From MKRK01 sp001896915 (lineage in GTDB: Bacteria > Bacillota > Clostridia > Oscillospirales > Acutalibacteraceae): 9,699 nt of DNA. The notes beneath the pieces were generated by a model, which worked only from the letters and a program-made list of their open reading frames with translations, ran no database searches and was not told the origin of the DNA. The stretch's first letter is position 1. Each line of letters starts with the position of its first letter. The position numbers were made by a program, and so were the translations under genes. Shown here piece by piece: positions 4,887-9,699 of this stretch. Location of the stretch: assembly GCA_937973935.1 (NCBI GenBank), contig CALJJF010000248.1, forward strand, positions 1-9,699. The letters run 5' to 3'.

Positions 4887-7800
4887 TCACGGGGTGTATT
4901 CTGTCAGGGCGGTTGTCAAAACAGAACCGCTGTTTTCCGTAACGGGCCTGATTTTTATCCGGAAGGTAAACTTTTTCTCGGATAGCCTGTACTGCTCTGC
5001 CAGGGCGGGACCGCAGGCGCCGGAGCCGACGCCGCTCTGCTTATAGTCCGCCGTGACCACCGTGTGGCTTGGTTCCGGCAGCTCATAATTATGGGCCGCG
5101 GCTTCCAGCTCCTCGTGGGAGTAGGGAAGAGCGGAAAAATCCATGCCCTCCCGGCTGACGACCATCAGTCCGCAATGCTTGTTGTCATATACCGCACCGT
5201 ATTTGGTGTTGTGCCGGTTGCCGTTTTCCTGGGGCTTTATATAGTCGGTGAACATGGTTTCCACCGTTCTCTTAAACCTGCCCATATAGGAGCTTCTGCA
5301 TTTGTCAATATAACTGTCTTCGGGACCCATGCCGAAATATTCGCAGATATGAAAGGTCTTTTGGAGATGAAACCGCAGACCGAACCGGGGCAGGAATTCA
5401 ATCAAATCGTCCCTGATTTCCACGTCGCTGCACAGGGAAATTTCTCCGTGGGAGTTTACGGTCCACTCACTGTTCAGATAGATTTTTGTTCTTCTCGCGT
5501 CCGCCATAAGGGATAAGGTAGTGCCGATTTTGACAAAGTCCTTTTCCGTTTCACAGGTAATCCCGTAAACCCTCGGTTTCAAAGCGTTCAGTCCGATTTT
5601 TTTCATTTGTTCCTTGGTAAACATATCATTGTCAATGGGCGCACGCCAGACATTGTATTCCACGGGGGAGGCAAGCATGTCTTTATTATGCACGTTCAGC
5701 TGGGCAAAGCTACCCAAGGTTTTGTCAAAGGTATAATGAAAGGACGGACCGATGACAGAAACAAAATTACCGTTTTCTGTGAAATAGACGGAGTTGGGGT
5801 GGGTTTTCACAGGGATGTATTGCACTTCTGCCGGCAGAAGGAACTGCGCAAAGCCCATTTCTGTTCCTTCCGAGGCAAAAACAGTATCGCTGATGAGACG
5901 GAAGGAAATACGGACATAGCATTCGCCATCTTGCGGCAGCTTATAATCAATCATAATCATATCGTTGTTCTGGGGCGGAATGGCCAGCGCACCCAGGCTT
6001 CCGCTGCCGACGACCTTGCCGAAGCGGGTCACCTCCCACACGCATTCATAGCGGGACAGATAAGTGAAGTCATATAAATTGTAAATCCTGAACCGACCTT
6101 CTTTCAGGTCGACCGGCTCGATCCTGACCGGCTGGATGACGTATTTCAGTTCCCGAAGACCGCTGTTGGGAACACGGTCGGGCGTTACCAAACCGTCCAC
6201 GCAGAAGTTGTTGTCATGCAAGGTTTCGCCAAAATCGCCGCCATAAGCAAATTTCGGCTTGCCGTCAAAGGTGGTGCCGATCTGGATGCCGTGGTCGCAC
6301 CATTCCCAGACAAAGCCGCCGCAAAAACGGGGGTTTGCATAAATTACATCCCAGTATTCTTTTAAGTCGCCGGGTCCGTTGCCCATGGCGTGGCAATATT
6401 CGCACAAAACATAGGGACGGTTCTCGTCTTCCCGTTTGAGATATTCCATGCAGCTTTCCACGGAAGCATACATGGTGCTGACCACATCCGGTTCCTTTTC
6501 CGGACCCGGTGCGTCCACATAAAACGCCCCTTCGTAATGGGTCAGCCGGGAGCTGTCACGGTTTTTGGTCCATGCCAGCGCTTTGATGAAATTCACACCG
6601 TAGCCGGACTCATTGCCCATGGACCACATAACAATACAAGGGCGGTTTTTGTCCCGTTCCACCAATAACTGCACACGGTCCAGAATGGCATCTTCCCAGT
6701 CCTCATCACCGGCCAGCATGCCGAATTCCTTCATGCGGTATTCGCCGCTGGTAAACAAAACGCCGTGGCATTCAATGTCCGCTTCATCAATCACATAAAA
6801 GCCGTATTTGTCACACAACTGTAAAAAACGGGGATCGTTGGGATAGTGGGAGGTGCGGATGGCGTTGATGTTATGCTCCTTCATGAGCAAAAGGTCCTTC
6901 AGCATCAGATCTTCCGTCACGGCACTGCCCACAACCGGATCGCTGTCATGGCGGTTCACCCCACGGAACTTCACCCCGCGACCGTTGATTTTTATAACGC
7001 CGTCCACGACCCGAAGATCCTTGATGCCGACACTTTCGGGAATATATTCGCCATAGGCTTCGATTACCAAAGTATATAAATCCGGGGTTTCCGCCGACCA
7101 AAGAATGGGGTTGGTCACCGTAAAAGCGCCGTATCCGTCAAAATCCGTTTTGGTACGTGCCAAAACAACGCCCTCGGGGTTCGATAAGGTAAGGCCGATG
7201 CCTTCCGGGTTGGGGGCTTCAATCTGTACGGTGATTTCTGCACTTCTGTAATCCGGTGACACGGCGGTTTTGATGAAATAATCGGTGATATGCCCCTTGG
7301 GACGGGACAGCACATACACATCCCGGAAAATGCCGGACAACCGCCACTTGTCCTGATCCTCCAGGTAACTGCCGTCACACCATTTCATGACGATCACAGT
7401 CACACGGTTTGTGCCAAACGTTACATAATCGGTAATATCAAACTCACTGGTGCAATGAGATACCTGGCTGTAGCCCACCTGTTTACCGTTAACAAATAAA
7501 TAAAAACAGCTGTCCACACCTTCAAACACCATATATTGACGGTTGCCTTCGTCTTCGTCAACCGTGAAATCTCTCAGATAAACGCCCACGGGGTTAGCCA
7601 AAGGTACATAGGGCGGATCATAAGGGAATGGGAAACGGTAATTGGTATACTGAGGATTGTCATAGCCATGCAGCTGCCAGTTGGCAGGGACAGGAAGGGT
7701 GGGAAACCGCTCAATGCTTTTGTCGGTGTTGACGATATCCTCAGGGACATCGTCAATGCGGTCATAATAGGAAAATGCCCACTGGCCGGATAACAATGTA

Positions 7801-7931
7801 AACCGGTCGGAGCGTTCCCTGTTTCCGGAAAGAGCGGTCACAGCACCGCCGTAGGGGATATAATACGCCCGTGGTTTTTCACAGTTCACGTGAAAGGAAT
7901 GATGATCCTCATAATACTTTTCCAGCTTCAT
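4887..7931 (-). CDS. lacZ: Beta-galactosidase, GH2 (LacZ type)
   Basis: The 1014-residue product is a full-length LacZ-type glycoside hydrolase family 2 enzyme (E. coli LacZ is about 1023), hydrolysing terminal beta-D-galactosides such as lactose. The order is: sugar-binding jelly-roll domain (about 30-215), Ig-like domain (about 216-310), TIM barrel (about 312-600), a second Ig-like domain (about 615-705) and the large C-terminal beta-sandwich 'small chain' domain (about 725-1000). The acid/base is Glu441 in MGNESGYG and the nucleophile is Glu511 in LCEYCHAMGNG. His362 in TSHYPND and His389 in DIECHG match active-site histidines of the family. There is no signal peptide, so the enzyme is cytoplasmic and needs a sugar transporter encoded elsewhere. 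GGGAG lies 7 nt before the ATG, inside the end of alr; the genes are 3 nt apart, so they form one operon. No frameshift or missing key residue was seen. Confidence 0.96.
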   Translation of the reverse strand: MKLEKYYEDHHSFHVNCEKPRAYYIPYGGAVTALSGNRERSDRFTLLSGQWAFSYYDRIDDVPEDIVNTDKSIERFPTLPVPANWQLHGYDNPQYTNYRFPFPYDPPYVPLANPVGVYLRDFTVDEDEGNRQYMVFEGVDSCFYLFVNGKQVGYSQVSHCTSEFDITDYVTFGTNRVTVIVMKWCDGSYLEDQDKWRLSGIFRDVYVLSRPKGHITDYFIKTAVSPDYRSAEITVQIEAPNPEGIGLTLSNPEGVVLARTKTDFDGYGAFTVTNPILWSAETPDLYTLVIEAYGEYIPESVGIKDLRVVDGVIKINGRGVKFRGVNRHDSDPVVGSAVTEDLMLKDLLLMKEHNINAIRTSHYPNDPRFLQLCDKYGFYVIDEADIECHGVLFTSGEYRMKEFGMLAGDEDWEDAILDRVQLLVERDKNRPCIVMWSMGNESGYGVNFIKALAWTKNRDSSRLTHYEGAFYVDAPGPEKEPDVVSTMYASVESCMEYLKREDENRPYVLCEYCHAMGNGPGDLKEYWDVIYANPRFCGGFVWEWCDHGIQIGTTFDGKPKFAYGGDFGETLHDNNFCVDGLVTPDRVPNSGLRELKYVIQPVRIEPVDLKEGRFRIYNLYDFTYLSRYECVWEVTRFGKVVGSGSLGALAIPPQNNDMIMIDYKLPQDGECYVRISFRLISDTVFASEGTEMGFAQFLLPAEVQYIPVKTHPNSVYFTENGNFVSVIGPSFHYTFDKTLGSFAQLNVHNKDMLASPVEYNVWRAPIDNDMFTKEQMKKIGLNALKPRVYGITCETEKDFVKIGTTLSLMADARRTKIYLNSEWTVNSHGEISLCSDVEIRDDLIEFLPRFGLRFHLQKTFHICEYFGMGPEDSYIDKCRSSYMGRFKRTVETMFTDYIKPQENGNRHNTKYGAVYDNKHCGLMVVSREGMDFSALPYSHEELEAAAHNYELPEPSHTVVTADYKQSGVGSGACGPALAEQYRLSEKKFTFRIKIRPVTENSGSVLTTALTEYTP

Positions 7932-7934
7932 ACC

Positions 7935-9131
7935 TTATCTCCCGTCATAGATGTAATTGATCTGTCCTGTTTGCTTGCCCTTTTCAAAAAAAACACGGGG
8001 CACACGTTTTCCGATGAGACAAACGGTTTCATAATTGATCGTCCCGACCAAAGCGGAAACTTCTTCAATCGTCACAGTTTCGTCTTTGTCTGTTCCGAAA
8101 ATCGTTACGATCTGCCCCTCATAAACATCTTCAATGTCTGAAACATCAACTACCATCTGATCCATGCAAATTCTGCCGATGACCCGTGCCCGCTTGCCGC
8201 CGATCAAAATATCGGCCTTGCCTGACAGCAAACGGCTGTATCCGTCGGCATAGCCGATGGGAATGGTGGCAACTTTCATTTCCCTGTCAGACCGGTAGGT
8301 TCTGCCGTAGCTGACGGAAGCACCCGATTCAATGGTTTTTACCATGGAAACAACGGATTTCAGCTCCATCACCGGACGTAAATCAACTCTGCCCGTCAAT
8401 TCCTTTGCCGGGCACAGTCCATATAGAATGATGCCCGGTCGAATCATATCGAGATGCATCTGATGAAAAACAATCGTCCCGGCAGAGTTACAGCAATGCT
8501 TGATGGCAAAAACAACTCCCCGTTGTCCCAAGGCTTCTGTCACTGCCTGAAACAGGGAGAACTGGTTTTCCGTGAAGCTTCCGTCCTGGTCTCCGTCATA
8601 GTCGGCTGATGCAAAATGGGTAAAGATCCCTTCGGTTTTCAGACCGGGCAGTGTGCAAAGCGAAGCGATTTCCCCGGCGACGGACGCAGTTTGGGAAGGG
8701 TCGTGAAGCAAAAAACCGAGCCTGCTCATACCGGTATCGATTTTGAAATGGATTTTCACCTGCACATGATGGAGGACCGCTTCTTTTGACAACAAACGGG
8801 CGTATTCCTCGCTGAACATAGCCTGTGAAATATCATGGTCGGCAAGGGTTTTTGCCATCTCCGGGGGGGTATAGCCGAAAATCAATATGGGCTTGGTAAT
8901 CTTCAGGCTGCGAAGCTGCAAGGCTTCTTCAATGTTGGAAACACCAAACCACGCCGCCCCTGCCTTGTCCAGTGCGGGTGCGATATACTGGACGCCGTGA
9001 CCGTATGCGTCCGCCTTGACAACGGCCAGAATATTTGTATGGTCACCCAGTAAAGCCTGGATTTGCTGATAATTATGGATTAGGTTATCTAAGTTTATTT
9101 CTGCCCAGGTCCGGGATAAAAAATCACTCAA
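7935..9131 (-). CDS. alr: Alanine racemase (PLP-dependent)
   Basis: The 398-residue product interconverts L- and D-alanine and supplies D-alanine for peptidoglycan. The PLP-binding lysine is Lys39 in AVVKADAYGHG. The second catalytic base is Tyr275 in SYGRTY. Arg137 (MSRLGF) and the ICMDQM motif (321-326), which lines the active-site entrance, are present. The N-terminal PLP barrel is about 1-245 and the C-terminal beta domain about 250-385, the usual length. The start is TTG at 9131: AGGAGG lies 7 nt upstream and the first residues MSDFLSRTWAEINLDNL align with the family N-terminus, while no ATG fits. A near-consensus promoter lies directly upstream inside an inverted repeat. The stop is 3 nt before the lacZ start, so cell-wall and galactoside functions share one transcript. 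A second alr could exist elsewhere in the genome; this cannot be judged here. Confidence 0.96.
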   Translation of the reverse strand: MSDFLSRTWAEINLDNLIHNYQQIQALLGDHTNILAVVKADAYGHGVQYIAPALDKAGAAWFGVSNIEEALQLRSLKITKPILIFGYTPPEMAKTLADHDISQAMFSEEYARLLSKEAVLHHVQVKIHFKIDTGMSRLGFLLHDPSQTASVAGEIASLCTLPGLKTEGIFTHFASADYDGDQDGSFTENQFSLFQAVTEALGQRGVVFAIKHCCNSAGTIVFHQMHLDMIRPGIILYGLCPAKELTGRVDLRPVMELKSVVSMVKTIESGASVSYGRTYRSDREMKVATIPIGYADGYSRLLSGKADILIGGKRARVIGRICMDQMVVDVSDIEDVYEGQIVTIFGTDKDETVTIEEVSALVGTINYETVCLIGKRVPRVFFEKGKQTGQINYIYDGR

Positions 9132-9143
9132 AATAAGACCTCC

Positions 9144-9184
9144 TGACTAAATATTAATTATAGTATGTAATATATATTTAGTCA
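9144..9184. repeat. Perfect 11-bp inverted repeat bracketing the alr promoter (candidate operator)
   Basis: TGACTAAATAT (9144-9154) and ATATTTAGTCA (9174-9184) are exact reverse complements, 19 bp apart, with centres 30 bp apart (close to three helical turns). One arm covers most of the -35 box; the other covers the predicted transcript start and touches the Shine-Dalgarno site. This is the layout expected of a repressor operator. Only one arm would be in the alr mRNA, so the symmetry acts on DNA, except in read-through RNA from the upstream ABC gene. The regulator is not identified. Confidence 0.6.
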
Positions 9185-9185
9185 A
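9157..9185 (-). promoter_or_regulatory. Promoter of the alr-lacZ operon
   Basis: On the minus strand, TTGACT (-35, 9185-9180) and TATAAT (-10, 9162-9157) are separated by exactly 17 bp, close to the vegetative sigma-A consensus. The predicted start is near 9150, giving a short leader of about 20 nt holding the AGGAGG (9144-9139) before the TTG start. Both ends of the promoter lie within or against the arms of an 11-bp inverted repeat. Confidence 0.8.
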
Positions 9186-9195
9186 GCAAGACACA

Positions 9196-9699
9196 CTACA
9201 TTACATTATATTTTTCCGCCTGCATGCGGAACATCTCTGCGTATTTTCCGCCTTTTTCCATTAGCTCGTCGTGGCTGCCTTCCTCAATGATTTTGCCGCT
9301 GTCAAACATATAAATACGGTCGGCCAGCCGGGTGGTGGACAGCCGGTGAGAAATAAAGATAACCGTCTTGTCCTTTGCCATGTCCAGCATGGTTTTGTTC
9401 AGATTGTATTCCGAAACAGGGTCGAGAGCGCTGGAGGGCTCGTCGAGAATGATGATTTTACTGTCGGCGGAAAACACTCTGGCAATGGCGATTTTTTGTG
9501 CCTCACCGCCGGACAGGTTGACGCCCTCCTGTTCATACTCTCTGGTCAGGGGAGTATCGATCCCCTTTTCGAGGGTGGAGAGGCGTTCTCCAAAGCCGCT
9601 TTTGGTCAGGGCGGAAACAATTCTGTGGGTATCGCTGTCCCTTACGGTATACATCAACACGTTTTCCTTCACCCGCACTGCAAAGAGCTGATAATCCTG
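9196..9699 (-). CDS. ABC exporter ATP-binding domain, 3' part (runs off the right edge)
   Basis: The visible 167 residues are the C-terminal part of an ATP-binding domain of an exporter-type ABC protein; the frame stays open to the window edge. The first residues, QDYQLF, are the Q-loop. Next come the signature LSGGEAQ (residues 62-68 of the fragment), Walker B IIILDEP, the D-loop SSALDP, and the H-loop in VIFISHRLSTT. The tail ADRIYMFDSGKIIEEGSHDELM is typical of fused membrane-ATPase half-exporters. Walker A and the membrane domain lie outside the window. The LDEPSSALDP form, together with QDYQLF and VKENVL, fits a Firmicutes subgroup of peptide- or drug-export-like half transporters; the cargo cannot be told. 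It is followed after 64 bp by alr on the same strand, with no terminator seen between. Confidence 0.92.
   Translation of the reverse strand, partial: QDYQLFAVRVKENVLMYTVRDSDTHRIVSALTKSGFGERLSTLEKGIDTPLTREYEQEGVNLSGGEAQKIAIARVFSADSKIIILDEPSSALDPVSEYNLNKTMLDMAKDKTVIFISHRLSTTRLADRIYMFDSGKIIEEGSHDELMEKGGKYAEMFRMQAEKYNVM

Noticed and set aside
5064..7793. Several plus-strand ORFs of 60-156 codons
   Set aside because: All lie antisense to lacZ, in which the family motifs and catalytic residues are intact over the whole length.
9144..9184. Inverted repeat as an intrinsic terminator for the ABC gene
   Set aside because: The loop is 19 nt, the stem is A/T rich, and GGAGG rather than a T-run follows it.
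1..9699. tRNA, rRNA, CRISPR arrays, insertion sequences or phage genes
   Set aside because: No cloverleaf-like segment, repeat-spacer pattern, transposase, integrase or terminal repeats were seen on either strand.

Overview
The window looks like a chromosomal stretch from a low-to-mid GC Gram-positive bacterium, most likely a gut-type clostridium (Lachnospiraceae or Oscillospiraceae grade). The reasons are strong AGGAGG-type ribosome binding sites, TATAAT promoters with extended -10 motifs, TTG starts, and the families present (GNAT, DUF3592, ADP-ribosylglycohydrolase, LURP-one-related, GH2 beta-galactosidase). This is inference from style and content; no rRNA or other marker gene is present.

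Left part (1-942): a probable factor-independent terminator for a gene outside the window, then a minus-strand LURP-one-related (tubby-like fold) gene. A divergent intergenic region carries two back-to-back extended -10 promoters.

Middle part (943-4800, plus strand): a run of small accessory genes. In order they are a structured leader with a questionable 56-codon ORF, an unrecognised cysteine-containing protein, a GNAT acetyltransferase, a DUF3592 membrane protein, an 18-codon micro-ORF, an ADP-ribosylglycohydrolase, and a second putative tubby/LURP-one-like protein. The last gene appears to start at an AUA codon behind a perfect Shine-Dalgarno site. No pathway clearly unites these genes; they read like an accessory 'small enzyme and housekeeping unknowns' island. 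The run ends in a bidirectional terminator (about 4814-4844), which also closes the convergent minus-strand operon.

Right part (4887-9699, minus strand): the 3' part of an exporter-type ABC ATPase that runs off the window, then an alr-lacZ operon. Alanine racemase starts at TTG behind a perfect AGGAGG and a near-consensus promoter. Its stop is 3 nt from the start of a full-length 1014-residue GH2 beta-galactosidase with both catalytic glutamates. The alr promoter sits inside a perfect 11-bp inverted repeat, a strong operator candidate.

I do not see a clear-cut new defence or mobile system. The best leads are the AUA start, the symmetric alr-lacZ promoter, and the structured or micro-ORF-bearing leaders in the accessory run.
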